DNA of 34,760 nt from Deltaproteobacteria bacterium (GCA_031269485.1 JAISZC010000196.1:1-34760), one strand, 5' to 3'; counted from the stretch's first letter, positions 16,271 through 25,404 are shown. The notes: generated by a model not told the origin, from the sequence alone. Numbers and translations are program-made.

Positions 16271-16948
16271 TCAAATGATGTTGTAGAACAAATCGTTGAC
16301 GATCTTGTCTCCCGTCGGCAACTCCACGAAATCGTCGCGCCCGTGCGGGCCGTCGATCAGAGCCCGAAAATAGTCCAAACTGGCCGCCACTTCCATATAT
16401 TCCTTCTTGAAAACCCGGCAGTTCTCCAAAGTTCTGGCCTTGACGCTCGCCCGATCGCCCACGCCGTTGTCCACAAAGCAGAAAGCCTTATAATTGGCCA
16501 GTTCCAGGCTCATGCCCCGCAAAGCCTTCTTTTCGCCCATCCTCGGGACGTACTTGCGCTCCACCGACGACAGCGGGTCGCCGTAGTTGCGCACCCAGCC
16601 TTCAGTCAGAAAATACGTGCCAGGATGGCGACGGAACATCTCAAAATACTGCCTCGGCGAGCCCAGCAACATGGCGATGCAGTCATGGCATCTGGGCATG
16701 ACCAGCGGACCGTCCGACTCGACGCCCACCACCCCGTTGGAGCACAGCCCGTAGCCCAAAGCCGCCCTTTCGGCCCCGTCGCTTCTCAAGGCGGCCAGGG
16801 CCTCGACGATGCGGCCGCGCATGTCCGCGGGCGTGCTGTGCAGCGAGTATTCGAGAAAACGCATCGGCACGTCGCGATCGCCCACGACCCGCTCCAGTTC
16901 CGCTCTGACAACGTCGCAGGCCACGACGCCCAAGCCTTCCACGTTCAT
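16271..16948 (-). CDS. DUF1638 family protein
   Basis: This 225-residue protein is recognised from the conserved blocks YGLCSNGVVGV, LVMPRCHDCIAMLLGS and PGTYFLTEGWVRNYGDP. DUF1638 proteins have no proven function. They occur in methanogens and acetogens, often beside corrinoid-dependent methyltransferase genes, so a link to one-carbon or methylamine metabolism is plausible here (inference). The conserved Cys and His residues in the CHDC motif suggest metal or cofactor binding. I chose the ATG at 16948 because AGGTGA lies 5 nt upstream; the track start is a GTG three codons earlier. No methyltransferase gene is adjacent in this window. Confidence 0.85.
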   Translation of the reverse strand: MNVEGLGVVACDVVRAELERVVGDRDVPMRFLEYSLHSTPADMRGRIVEALAALRSDGAERAALGYGLCSNGVVGVESDGPLVMPRCHDCIAMLLGSPRQYFEMFRRHPGTYFLTEGWVRNYGDPLSSVERKYVPRMGEKKALRGMSLELANYKAFCFVDNGVGDRASVKARTLENCRVFKKEYMEVAASLDYFRALIDGPHGRDDFVELPTGDKIVNDLFYNII

Positions 16949-17790
16949 GGCGCTCACCTGAGCTTGCCGTCAACTGGGCCTTCAGGCCGGGCGCGACGGA
17001 CGCCCAAGGCTTATTGGCGGTCCAGGCGACAAAAACGAAACTGCGCAAGAAAAACCTGGCCCATGGCGGGGCCGGACCCAGATTCAAATATGTCACAAAA
17101 TCCTGGCCCGGTCAACGCGCCGGCGGCGCCATACGCTCGGCGAAGAGTTGCCGCAGCCTGCGGCTTTTAGGCCGCGCGGCGAACCCTTCGAAAATAGACC
17201 TTTTAGCAAAACCCAGGTCAGGGCTAAAATGGCTAGCTTTGACATTTATTATCAAGGTATTATTCGGTCCGTCAAGCTGAAAAGAAATTTTTTGAAATCA
17301 AATTTATCAGGCGTCATTATTATCTTTTAGGACACTACATCCAGCAATTGGTGCATATTTAATTTTAGCAATATTGAATTTTCCTTACCTTGCTTTAAAT
17401 GACAACATGTCCTATAATAGCTTAAATAATTGTAATTTAGTTATTATTAGACTGATTTTAATTATCTTTGAAGTTAATATCTCTTATACTTTATTTTGAT
17501 TATGATAAAATCATTCGAAACAAATTATTTAAAAAAATATCTTTACTAATAATCAAACTTATTAGCTAAAGACCCTTTAGAGCCGTCAATCTGCGGTCGT
17601 CGCCCTCAAACACGTAAAGGACCGCCGCGACAAAAAAAACCGTTCGCGGGCTACGGGCGCCTCGTGGACGGCGGTCGCAAAAAAACCTGGTCCGTGTTCA
17701 GCAACTTGCCATAATCACTCATGAAACTTGTGAGTTCTTGCAAGCTCCCGGACCGGGCGCGCAACCGGGGCGCTTTCTAAATGGTCGCCG
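16949..17790. other. Noncoding region with large AT-rich island
   Basis: No gene is supported. About 17225-17580 is the longest strongly AT-rich stretch before 25400. It holds one TATAAT (17406-17411) with TTGCTT 17 nt upstream on the plus strand, but no gene follows for 2 kb. A 33-codon frame starting at 17229 (MASFDIYYQG...) is too short to support. The flanks at 16949-17220 and 17580-17790 are GC-rich and featureless. Confidence 0.4.
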
Positions 17791-18096
17791 TCAAAGGGGC
17801 TCAACCCTCGCGGGCGATGAAATTAATTTGCCGACCCATGCCCGCGAGCGGCCGGAGAAGGCGTCTCCGCAGGAGATGCAGGAAAGGCTGGAACCTAGGC
17901 CGCCGGACCGGGTTCGCCAGGCCGCAACTGGGCCTTGAGAGAAAACCTGCGGCTGTGCTCCTAGCGTCGTGGCCATCAAAACAGCAGGATCGGAGAATTT
18001 TTGTCCATTTCGATAAATTTTTTCCGCCTCAACCTTTAGATTCAAAATTTTATCGTGTATCTCGTACCTTCTTCCGTTCAAGGTTAACACCGCCAT
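17791..18096 (-). CDS. Doubtful ORF, about 100 codons, possibly decayed
   Basis: The frame starts MAVLTLNGRRYEIHDKILNL and reads like protein for about 45 residues, then becomes Arg/Gly/Ser-rich and random. Codons are unlike the neighbours (AGA, AGG, ATA, TTA, CTA). There is no good ribosome-binding site. It begins 9 nt after the end of the coiled-coil-like frame on the same strand. It may be a remnant of a transferred gene or chance. No family recognised. Confidence 0.2.
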   Translation of the reverse strand: MAVLTLNGRRYEIHDKILNLKVEAEKIYRNGQKFSDPAVLMATTLGAQPQVFSQGPVAAWRTRSGGLGSSLSCISCGDAFSGRSRAWVGKLISSPARVEPL

Positions 18097-18104
18097 GAGC
18101 AAAC

Positions 18105-18374
18105 TTATAAAAAAACGCTGAGAGCAGAGCGTAAACCGAAATAAGCCAACCTTTGACGACGACGCGTAGTTCTGACTTCGTTGATTTCCTTCGTCAATCT
18201 TGACTCGGCGCCATTGATTTCATCTTTGAATTGTAATTCGACGTCGTTGATTTTATCCTTGAGTTCATCCTTGATCACGGCCTCCGTCGCGACGAATTCG
18301 CCACGTGCAGCGACATTTTCCTGAAAAACGCCAAGGCCAACCGTCGCGCTCCCGGCGTCGGCCGCCTTCTGGGG
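18105..18374 (-). pseudogene. Coiled-coil-like frame without a start codon, probable gene remnant
   Basis: This 89-codon open frame is bounded upstream by TAG and ends in TAA. It is missed by the ORF track because it has no usable early start. Residues about 26-66 read EFVATEAVIKDELKDKIND and then a similar repeated pattern, FKDEINGAESRLTKEINEV: a regular heptad-like coiled coil with repeated (K/E)-DEIN/KDKIN units. This resembles the coiled-coil tail of DUF1640-type bacterial proteins, a weak resemblance only. The usual hydrophobic C-terminus is degenerate (LAYFGLRSALSVFL). Composition is less GC-rich than the neighbours. It is likely the decayed 3' end of a gene, though a translated GTG-start fragment is possible. 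Confidence 0.35.
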
Positions 18375-18384
18375 CTATCCCAAG

Positions 18385-19250
18385 GTTACATTGGCTCTTT
18401 GGGGCGGGGTCTCCGAACCGCCGGGCGCGGGGATTGTTGAATCAGTTCGGGCAGGCCGCAACCCTTCGGCAACTTTACAATATACGATTTGGCCCGCCAA
18501 CGCAAGGCGAAGCGGCGTCCCGACCCGAAAAACTTGAGGGGCCGCCCCGGCTTCCGTCAGGCGGACCGGACGAGCGGCCCTGCGCCCGGGCCGGGCGGAC
18601 AGCGCCCCTAAACGGCTCTGAGCCGCGGCCACGCAGGACGCCAACGCGGCGCCTGACGTTGGTCCAGTTCCGCCGCCGCCGCTTTGCCCGCGATCGCTTC
18701 AGCCGCGCCGCCTCGCAGCCGTCAGCTGCCTGTCCGCGATCTGCCGTCCCCTGACCGGCCGAGCCCGAAAGCGTCGGAGATCAGCGGACGCCAGGTTCTG
18801 GCCCCTGGCCATTGCTTTGGCCAGCCGCGGCTTCGGTCGGCGTCTTGCGGCGGCGCGACTGGGAGGCGCGACTGGGAGGCGCGACTTGGAGGCGCGACTT
18901 GGAGGCTCAAAAACGCGTCGGGCCTGTCGGGTCTGCGCGCGACGGAGGAGGAGGACCTCGAGGACACGTCGGCCCTGGGCGGCTTGAGACTCTTTGGAAG
19001 GCCAGTGGCGCGCAAGTTGAGGAGCTCGCCGACTCGTGGCGTCAGGGCCTGGCGGTCGGCCGCCTTTGCCGGCCAGCGGCCAGCGAGCCCTTTCTTAAAG
19101 GTTATTACCTGACATGGTCCATTTCGCCGCCTCCGGGCGCCGCCGGCGCGCTCCAAGACTGGCCTTGACGGGGAAGCCGTCCAGCTCGACGATGACGCCG
19201 CGCTCGGGTCAACCATCGCCGGATCGTGGCGCAATATCTTTCTTTTCAAC
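18385..19250. other. GC-rich noncoding region
   Basis: Many overlapping frames on both strands lack motifs, ribosome-binding sites and amino-acid balance (Arg/Ala/Gly-rich), so I call none. It holds a 13-bp tandem repeat (18853-18904). The rest shows nothing I can name. Confidence 0.4.
18853..18904. repeat. Four tandem 13-bp repeats (minisatellite)
   Basis: Four adjacent units: gcgcgactgggag twice, then gcgcgacttggag twice. The unit length is not a multiple of three and no real gene covers it. The 2+2 variant pattern suggests duplication after a point change. It is too short and has no spacers, so it is not CRISPR. Confidence 0.9.
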
Positions 19251-19287
19251 TTGACTAGTCAAATAAGTCCTTGACAACACTAGTCAA
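19251..19287. promoter_or_regulatory. Paired TTGAC/GTCAA inverted repeats upstream of recA
   Basis: A perfect 12-bp palindrome TTGACTAGTCAA (19251-19262) is followed by TTGAC-N7-GTCAA (19271-19287), giving four half-sites in 37 bp. They lie 50-85 nt upstream of the best recA -35 box, so they could be sites for a dimeric regulator. I cannot say which; a lineage-specific LexA is one option (inference). Confidence 0.4.
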
Positions 19288-19336
19288 AACTTGCCGGATT
19301 TGGCGCCGACCGGCCTTTTTGCGTCCTGATCCTCTC

Positions 19337-19365
19337 TTGTCATGGGGGCCGGGTAATGATATTTT
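19337..19365 (+). promoter_or_regulatory. Candidate recA promoter
   Basis: TTGTCA (19337-19342, five of six), a 17-nt spacer and TATTTT (19360-19365, four of six). The predicted start is near 19372, leaving a leader of about 170 nt before recA. Confidence 0.5.
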
Positions 19366-19544
19366 AAGGCAGCCTTGAAAAGGGGGCTGGCGCTTTCGGC
19401 TTGACCAGGCGAGGCATCGCGCCGGCCAGGGCTCCAGACCCGCGGCCCCCAGGGCTTGACGGCCCGAGGGCGGCCGCCTCAGCATGTCATTCAGCGCGCC
19501 TCCGTCTGCAGCATCAACGAACGCAGCCAGCTTAGAGGAAAAAA

Positions 19545-20705
19545 ATGGCAAAAGCCTCAGACAAGGAACCAAAAGCCAAAAAGGACAAGTCCGCCCCCCC
19601 GGAGGACCCGCGCGACAAGGCCTTGGGCCAGGCCTTGGCCCAAATCGAGAAAAATTTCGGCAAAGGCTCAATCATGAAGCTGGGCGGAGACGACCAGGAA
19701 TCAGTGCCGATCATACCCACGGGGTCCATAAGCCTCGACGCCGCCATGGGCGTCGGCGGCATCCCGCGCGGCCGCATAATTGAGATCTACGGCCCCGAGT
19801 CCAGCGGCAAGACCACGCTGGCCCTTCACATCGTCGCCGAGGCCCAAAAAATCAAAAACGCCCAAGGCCAGGCCGGCGTGGCCGCCTTCATCGACGCCGA
19901 GCACGCTCTGGACGTCAGTTACGCCCGCCGGCTGGGCGTGAACACCGACGAGCTGCTGATCAGCCAGCCCGACCACGGCGAACAGGCCCTCGACATCGCC
20001 GAAATCCTGGTCCGCAGCGGCGCGGTCGATCTCATCGTCATCGACTCCGTGGCCGCCTTGGTGCCTGAGGCCGAGCTGCTCGGCGACATGGGCGCCGTCC
20101 ACGTCGGCCTGCTGGCCCGCCTGATGAGCCAAGCCCTGCGCAAGCTGACCGGGGCCATGCATCGCTCCCGGACGGCGGTGGTGTTCATCAACCAGGTGCG
20201 CATGAAGATCGGCCCCATGACCTACGGCTCCCCGGAGGTGACCACCGGCGGCAACGCCTTGAAATTCTACGCCACCATGCGCCTGGACATCCGCCGCACG
20301 GGACACGTCAAGAACTCCGACGACACCCGCATCGGCTCGCTGGCCCGCGTCAAGGTCGTCAAGAACAAAATAGCTCCGCCCTTCAAGGAAGCCTGCTTCG
20401 ACATCATGTACGGCCGCGGGATTTCGCGGGAAGGCGAGCTCATCGATCTGGGCCTGCTCATGGAAATTGTCGATAAAAGCGGGAACTGGTACTCGTACGA
20501 AGGCGAGCGGCTCGGCAACGGCAAGGAGAACGTCCGCCGCTTCTTGCAGGAAAACCCTGAGGTGGCCGCCTCCATCGAGCAAAAGCTCAGAGGGGCCTAC
20601 GGCTTGCTGGCCGAAAAGTTCACCGAGGCCATCGCCGAGACCCATGGGCCGTCCGAGCCCGAGCCGCCCGAAGAATCTGGCGCGGCCCAGCCCGCCGCCG
20701 GCTGA
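19545..20705 (+). CDS. recA: RecA recombinase
   Basis: This 386-residue recombinase forms filaments on single-stranded DNA, drives strand exchange and triggers LexA self-cleavage. Walker A is GPESSGKT (83-90), Walker B is [10 protein letters not shown], and the L2 region is INQVRMKIG...[12 protein letters not shown]2 has one extra residue (GPMTYGSPE against GVMFGNPE), which I recall from Desulfovibrio-type RecA. L1 is unusual: GDMGAVHVG where most bacteria have GEMGDSHVG. The N-terminal 20 residues are Lys-rich and the C-terminus is an acidic/Pro tail, both normal variable regions. The start has AGAGGAAAAAA upstream. alaS follows after 215 nt; recX, often between them, is absent. Confidence 0.98.
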   Translation: MAKASDKEPKAKKDKSAPPEDPRDKALGQALAQIEKNFGKGSIMKLGGDDQESVPIIPTGSISLDAAMGVGGIPRGRIIEIYGPESSGKTTLALHIVAEAQKIKNAQGQAGVAAFIDAEHALDVSYARRLGVNTDELLISQPDHGEQALDIAEILVRSGAVDLIVIDSVAALVPEAELLGDMGAVHVGLLARLMSQALRKLTGAMHRSRTAVVFINQVRMKIGPMTYGSPEVTTGGNALKFYATMRLDIRRTGHVKNSDDTRIGSLARVKVVKNKIAPPFKEACFDIMYGRGISREGELIDLGLLMEIVDKSGNWYSYEGERLGNGKENVRRFLQENPEVAASIEQKLRGAYGLLAEKFTEAIAETHGPSEPEPPEESGAAQPAAG

Positions 20706-20920
20706 GCCGACGATTTCACGAAGTTTTCTTGACCAACTCTTCGAGGTTCGTTTTGAGGCCCTTGGCCGGCGCGCGCCGGTCGCCCTCTCCTCGCCAGCGG
20801 CCTCAAGCCGGCGTTGGACTTGAGGCGGGGCCGCCCTGCCAGGCCCTGCGGCCTGGACGCCGAAACCAGGCTTGGACCCAATTTCTCCCTCGACTCGAGG
20901 CCTTCTTTGGGTGACATTCG

Positions 20921-23587
20921 ATGAATTCCACCGCCATCAGAACCAAATTTCTCGACTACTTCGGCCAGCGCGGCCATCGTCCGACGCCTTCCAGCTCGCT
21001 GGTGCCGCACGACGATCCGACGCTGCTGTTCACCAACGCCGGCATGGTGCAGTTCAAGCGCATCTTCACCGGCGAAGAAAAACGCGATTACGTCCGGGCC
21101 GTGACCTCTCAAAAATGCGTCAGAGCCGGCGGCAAACATAATGATTTGGAAAATGTGGGTTATACCGCCCGACATCACACTTTTTTTGAAATGCTGGGCA
21201 ATTTCTCCTTCGGCGACTATTTTAAGGAGCAGGCCGTCGAATACGCCTGGGAACTCCTGACGGAGGGCTACGGCCTGCCCAAGGATCGCCTCTACGCGAC
21301 CGTGTACCAGGACGACGACGAGGCCTTCGAACTGTGGCGGCGCATCGCCGGCCTGCCGGCCGAACGCGTGATCCGCCTCGGCGAAAAGGACAACTTTTGG
21401 GCCATGGGCGACGTCGGGCCCTGCGGGCCCTGCAGCGAAATCCTCATCGACCAGGGTTCGGAGCTGGGCTGCGGGCGCCCCGACTGCGCCCCGGGCTGCG
21501 ACTGCGATCGCTTTCTGGAAATTTGGAACTTGGTTTTCATGCAGTTCGAACGGCATGCCGACGGCCGAACGACGCCCCTGCCCAAGCCGTCCATCGACAC
21601 GGGCATGGGCCTGGAACGGCTGTCGGCCGTGCTGGCCGGGGTCGTGAGCAATTTTGAGACCGACCTCTTCAAGCCCCTATTGGAGCGCGTCTCGGCCCTC
21701 AGCGGCCGGCCCTACCGCTACGGCGTCACGCTGACGCCAGGCGACGAGGGCTTTCAGGCCAACGTCTCCCTGCGCGTGGTCGCCGACCACGCCAGAGCGG
21801 TCACTTTCCTCATCGGCGACGGCGTGCGGCCGGAAAACTTGGGCCGCGGCTACGTCCTGAGGCGCATTCTGCGGCGGGCCGTCCGCCACGGCCGCAAGCT
21901 GGGCCTGGAGAAGCCCTTCATGGGCCAAATGGCCCGAGCCGTCATCGAAGGCTTGGGCCAGGCCTATCCCGACCTCGTCGATAACGCCGACTACATCGCC
22001 AAGACCGTTTCAGCCGAGGAGGAACGCTTCAGCGAAACTTTGGGCTCGGGACTGTCCATCTTAAACGAGAGCATCGAGGATCTGCTCAAGAAAGACGAAA
22101 AAGTCGTGCCGGGCGAGGTGGTGTTCAAGCTCTACGACACCTTCGGCTTTCCGGTCGATTTGGTGGCCGACGTCGCCCGCGAGCGCTCTTTGACCGTCGA
22201 CGAGGCCGGCTTCGAGGCGGCCATGGCGCGGCAGAAGGCCAAGGGCCGAGCCGCCTGGAAATCTGGGACCCTCAAGGACGACCAGACCTTGGCCGAGGTC
22301 GACAAGCTTACCGCCCAAGGCTTCAAAACCGTTTTCGTCGGCTACGACGAGCTGCGGCTCGAAGGCCAGACGCCCAGCCTGATGACGCGGGGCTCGACCG
22401 CGGCCGAGACCGCCGCGGCCGGCGACGAGATCGTGCTGGTCTTCGCCCGCACCCCGTTCTACGCCGCCTCCGGCGGCCAAGAGGGCGACGCGGGGACCAT
22501 ATTTTTTCCGGCCGGACGAGCCGCCGTCGTGGAGGTCGTCAAGGCCCCGGGCTCGGGCGTCTTTCTTCACCGCGCTCAGGTGACCGAAGGCGTCGTCGGC
22601 CTCCAGGAGCCGGCCGTCCTGTGGCCCGATCCCGACCGGCGCCGGGCCACGGCCAACAATCACACGGCCACGCACCTGCTTCACCGGGCCTTGAGGGAAA
22701 CTTTGGGCTCGCACGTGCGCCAAGCCGGCTCGCTGGTGGCCGCCGACCGGCTCCGTTTCGACTTCACTCACGACCAGGCCGCGACGGTCGAGGAGCTCGA
22801 AAACGTCGAGCGCCTGGTCAACCTCGAAATCCAGGCCGACCACCCGGTGAACACCGAAGTCATGGGCATGGACGAGGCCGTCCGCTCCGGGGCCATGGCC
22901 CTTTTCGAGGAACGCTACGGCGAGGAGGTCAGGGTGGTGACCATGGGCCCGTCGCGGGAGTTGTGCGGCGGCACCCATGCCCCCAGCACCGGCCGCCTGG
23001 GCGCTTTTCACGTCGTCTCGGAGAGCGCCGTCTCGGCCGGCGTCAGGCGCCTGGAATGCCTGACGGGTCCGGCGGCCTTGGCCGAGCACCAGAGCTTGCG
23101 GCGCAGCCTCCACGAGCTCGGCGCGGCCCTCAAGGCCAAGCCCGAGGAGCTCCTCGAACGCGTCAAAAAACTTCAAGCCCGCGTAAAGGAGCTGGACAAA
23201 GGTCCGGTCAAGTCCGTCGGCCGCGACGCGGCCGAGCTCCTCGACAAAGCCGCGACCAAAAACGGCGTGACCCTTCTGGCCGCCCAAGTCCAGGCCGCCG
23301 ACCCCAAGAGCCTGCGGGAGCTGGGCGACGCGCTGCGCGACCGGCTGGGCCCCTCCGCCGTGCTGGCTCTGGGCGCGGCCAGTCCGGAAGGCAAGGCGCT
23401 GCTGCTGGTGACGGTGGGACCGAAGCTGCTCGACCGTTTCCAGGCCGGCCGCCTGGTTTCGGCCATGGCCGAGGCCGTCGGCGGTCGCGGCGGAGGCAAG
23501 CCGGAGCTGGCCCAAGCCGGCGGCCCGGTCGTGTCGGGGCTGCCCACGGCGCTGGCGCGAATCGAATCTTTGGTTTTAGGCGGCTGA
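20921..23587 (+). CDS. alaS: Alanyl-tRNA synthetase
   Basis: This 888-residue cytosolic enzyme charges tRNA-Ala and edits mischarged Ser and Gly. The class II catalytic domain begins immediately (motif 1 region with FTNAGMVQFKRIF; motif 2 near RHHTFFEMLGNFSFGDY; motif 3 GMGLERL). The editing domain has its zinc ligands, HTATH (H581, H585) and CGGTH (C682, H686). The C-Ala domain follows to LVLGG. Length is normal. A Cys-rich stretch (CGRPDCAPGCDCDRF) sits in the catalytic domain at the position of a common insertion. The ATG at 20921 has only a weak GGGTGA upstream. It is co-directional with recA and purD. Confidence 0.98.
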   Translation: MNSTAIRTKFLDYFGQRGHRPTPSSSLVPHDDPTLLFTNAGMVQFKRIFTGEEKRDYVRAVTSQKCVRAGGKHNDLENVGYTARHHTFFEMLGNFSFGDYFKEQAVEYAWELLTEGYGLPKDRLYATVYQDDDEAFELWRRIAGLPAERVIRLGEKDNFWAMGDVGPCGPCSEILIDQGSELGCGRPDCAPGCDCDRFLEIWNLVFMQFERHADGRTTPLPKPSIDTGMGLERLSAVLAGVVSNFETDLFKPLLERVSALSGRPYRYGVTLTPGDEGFQANVSLRVVADHARAVTFLIGDGVRPENLGRGYVLRRILRRAVRHGRKLGLEKPFMGQMARAVIEGLGQAYPDLVDNADYIAKTVSAEEERFSETLGSGLSILNESIEDLLKKDEKVVPGEVVFKLYDTFGFPVDLVADVARERSLTVDEAGFEAAMARQKAKGRAAWKSGTLKDDQTLAEVDKLTAQGFKTVFVGYDELRLEGQTPSLMTRGSTAAETAAAGDEIVLVFARTPFYAASGGQEGDAGTIFFPAGRAAVVEVVKAPGSGVFLHRAQVTEGVVGLQEPAVLWPDPDRRRATANNHTATHLLHRALRETLGSHVRQAGSLVAADRLRFDFTHDQAATVEELENVERLVNLEIQADHPVNTEVMGMDEAVRSGAMALFEERYGEEVRVVTMGPSRELCGGTHAPSTGRLGAFHVVSESAVSAGVRRLECLTGPAALAEHQSLRRSLHELGAALKAKPEELLERVKKLQARVKELDKGPVKSVGRDAAELLDKAATKNGVTLLAAQVQAADPKSLRELGDALRDRLGPSAVLALGAASPEGKALLLVTVGPKLLDRFQAGRLVSAMAEAVGGRGGGKPELAQAGGPVVSGLPTALARIESLVLGG

Positions 23588-23743
23588 TTTTTCGTCTTTT
23601 GTTTTTCGCCGGGCGACGGCTTGACGGCCGGTTCGCTTGGCGGCGGTTGGCGGCAGAAAAAGGCGCGGCCGCTCCAGGGCTGTCGGGCGCGCCAGCCGCC
23701 GCTTTCGGGGCCGCGGCCCATTATCCCCCACTGTGGTGCCAAA

Positions 23744-25021
23744 ATGAAGATACTCCTCATCGGCTCCGGCGGCCGGGAGCACGCCCTAGCCTGGCGATTG
23801 AAGCAAAATCCCGCCGTCGAGCTCTTTTCCGCCCCCGGCAGCTCCGCCCTCGCCAAGCTGGGCCAAATCCGCCCCGCGGCCATCGGCGACGTCGCCGCCC
23901 TGACGGCCGTCGCCGAAGACTTGCGCCCTGACCTGACCGTCATCGGCCCGGAGCTCCCCCTTTCGCTGGGCTTGGCCGACGCGCTGCGCTCCAAAGGCCT
24001 GGCGGTCTTCGGACCCTCGGCCGCGGCCGCCGAAATCGAATGCTCCAAGATATTCGCCAAAGATTTCATGGTCCGCCACAACCTGCCGACGGCCAGCTAC
24101 GCCGTTTTCTACGATCACCAGGAAGCCCGCCAGTACCTCAAGCACTCCTCCTACCCGGCGGTCGTCAAGGCCGACGGCCTGGCCGGCGGCAAAGGCGTGA
24201 TCATCTGCGGCCAGCACCGTCAGGCTCTCGCGGCCATCGACGCGCTGGCCCCCATTCCGGCCGCCGAACGCCTCATCATCGAGGAATATCTGGCCGGCGA
24301 CGAAATTTCCTTTTTCGCCCTAGCCGACGGCCGCACAGCCATCCCCTTCGGCTCGGCCCAAGACCACAAAGCCGTCCACGACTACGACCGCGGCCCCAAC
24401 ACTGGCGGCATGGGGGCCTGCTCGCCCTCGCCACTGGTGACGCCGGCCCTGGAAAAGACCATCATGGACGAGATCATCCGGCCGGCCATCGAAGGCCTGG
24501 CCATCGAAGGCCGGCCGTACTGCGGCCTTCTGTACGCCGGCCTGGTGCGCACCCTCAACGGCCTGAAGATCCTGGAATTCAACGCCCGCTTCGGCGACCC
24601 CGAGACCCAGGCCGTCCTGCCGCGCTTCAAAGGCGATCTGGCCGAAGTCATGATGGCCGCCGCCCAGGGCCGCCTGGAGCAAGTTTCGCCGACTTGGGAT
24701 CCTCGGCCGGCCGTCTGCGTGGTCATGTCCGCCGAAGGCTATCCGGGCCCCAGCCGCCAGGGCGACGCCATCGCCGGACTCGAGCAGGCCGCCGCCCGGC
24801 CGGACGTGGAGATCTTCGAGGCCGGCGTGACGCGCGAGGTCCGGCAGGGCGCGGAAATTCCCGTCACCAGCGGCGGCCGAGTGTTGGCCGTCTCGGCCTT
24901 GGGCGACAATATGCCTGACGCGGTCCAAAAGGCTTACGAGGCCGTCTCCTTGATCTCCTTCGAAGGGGCGCACTACCGCCGCGACATCGCCGCCAAGGCC
25001 GCCAAGCAGGCCATGCGCTAG
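23744..25021 (+). CDS. purD: Phosphoribosylamine-glycine ligase
   Basis: This 425-residue ATP-grasp enzyme makes glycinamide ribonucleotide, the second step of purine synthesis. The N-terminus MKILLIGSGGREHALAW is diagnostic. The ATP-grasp core is intact (PAVVKADGLAGGKGVI, LIIEEYLAGDEISFF, DYDRGPNTGGMG) and the metal-binding FNARFGDPETQ is present. I took the ATG at 23744, since the track start at 23621 adds 41 residues with no family match. The ribosome-binding site is weak. Glycine used here links to the one-carbon pool. A strong terminator lies 320 nt downstream. Confidence 0.97.
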   Translation: MKILLIGSGGREHALAWRLKQNPAVELFSAPGSSALAKLGQIRPAAIGDVAALTAVAEDLRPDLTVIGPELPLSLGLADALRSKGLAVFGPSAAAAEIECSKIFAKDFMVRHNLPTASYAVFYDHQEARQYLKHSSYPAVVKADGLAGGKGVIICGQHRQALAAIDALAPIPAAERLIIEEYLAGDEISFFALADGRTAIPFGSAQDHKAVHDYDRGPNTGGMGACSPSPLVTPALEKTIMDEIIRPAIEGLAIEGRPYCGLLYAGLVRTLNGLKILEFNARFGDPETQAVLPRFKGDLAEVMMAAAQGRLEQVSPTWDPRPAVCVVMSAEGYPGPSRQGDAIAGLEQAAARPDVEIFEAGVTREVRQGAEIPVTSGGRVLAVSALGDNMPDAVQKAYEAVSLISFEGAHYRRDIAAKAAKQAMR

Positions 25022-25189
25022 GCCCCGGCCAAGCTGGCGCGCGGGACGAGGACGGTCAGACGGCGGCCAGGCCGAACTTGGCTCCGCTGTTTGGACGCCG
25101 GAGGTCTTTAGGGCGGAGCGGCCATCGACCGCCGCGGTTTCCGCCGCCGGCCTCGAAGGGCTCAAACCACAGAGCCTAAGCCGAGGGAG

Positions 25190-25209
25190 CCTCTGACTTT
25201 AGTCAGGGG
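25190..25209 (+). other. Hairpin downstream of purD
   Basis: cctctgac / gtcagggg, an 8-bp stem with one G-U pair and loop ttta. It is not followed by a T-run. Confidence 0.4.
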
Positions 25210-25337
25210 AGAATGTCAAGAGAAAAAAGCCTGGGACCAGCTTGACTCGCCAATTTTGCGCGCCCTTGAAATCGTCAACGGCCGGCCAGGCGGTCAAAAA
25301 TTGACGCAAGGCGTCGCGGCATTGCAATTTTAAGAAG

Positions 25338-25365
25338 CCCAGCGCAGACGCCTGCGCTGGGTTTT
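25338..25365 (+). terminator. Intrinsic terminator (purD or RNA transcript)
   Basis: A perfect 10-bp stem cccagcgcag / ctgcgctggg with loop acgc is followed by tttt. This is the clearest Rho-independent terminator in the window after that at 32496. Confidence 0.85.
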
Positions 25366-25404
25366 CGCTTCGGCGACTGTCAGGCCCGTCGCTCGCCTCG
25401 GCGA

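Larger units (their letters stand above)
25022..25404. other. purD 3' region, possibly containing a small RNA
   Basis: There is no frame with protein character. It carries a hairpin (25190-25209) and ends in a perfect intrinsic terminator (25338-25365). The distance between purD and the terminator is unusual. It may be a long 3' UTR or contain an RNA gene; I could not match SRP RNA, 6S RNA or a tRNA in it. Confidence 0.35.

Noticed and set aside
17406-17411. TATAAT in the AT island as a promoter
   Set aside because: The -35 (TTGCTT) is weak, no gene follows for about 2 kb, and such words are expected in AT-rich DNA.
18853-18904. CRISPR array
   Set aside because: The units are 13 bp and directly tandem without spacers, and no cas gene is present.
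25200-25365. SRP RNA or 6S RNA before the terminator
   Set aside because: The SRP GGAAG/AGCAGCC core is absent and no long 6S-like rod pairing was evident; only an unclassified RNA remains possible.
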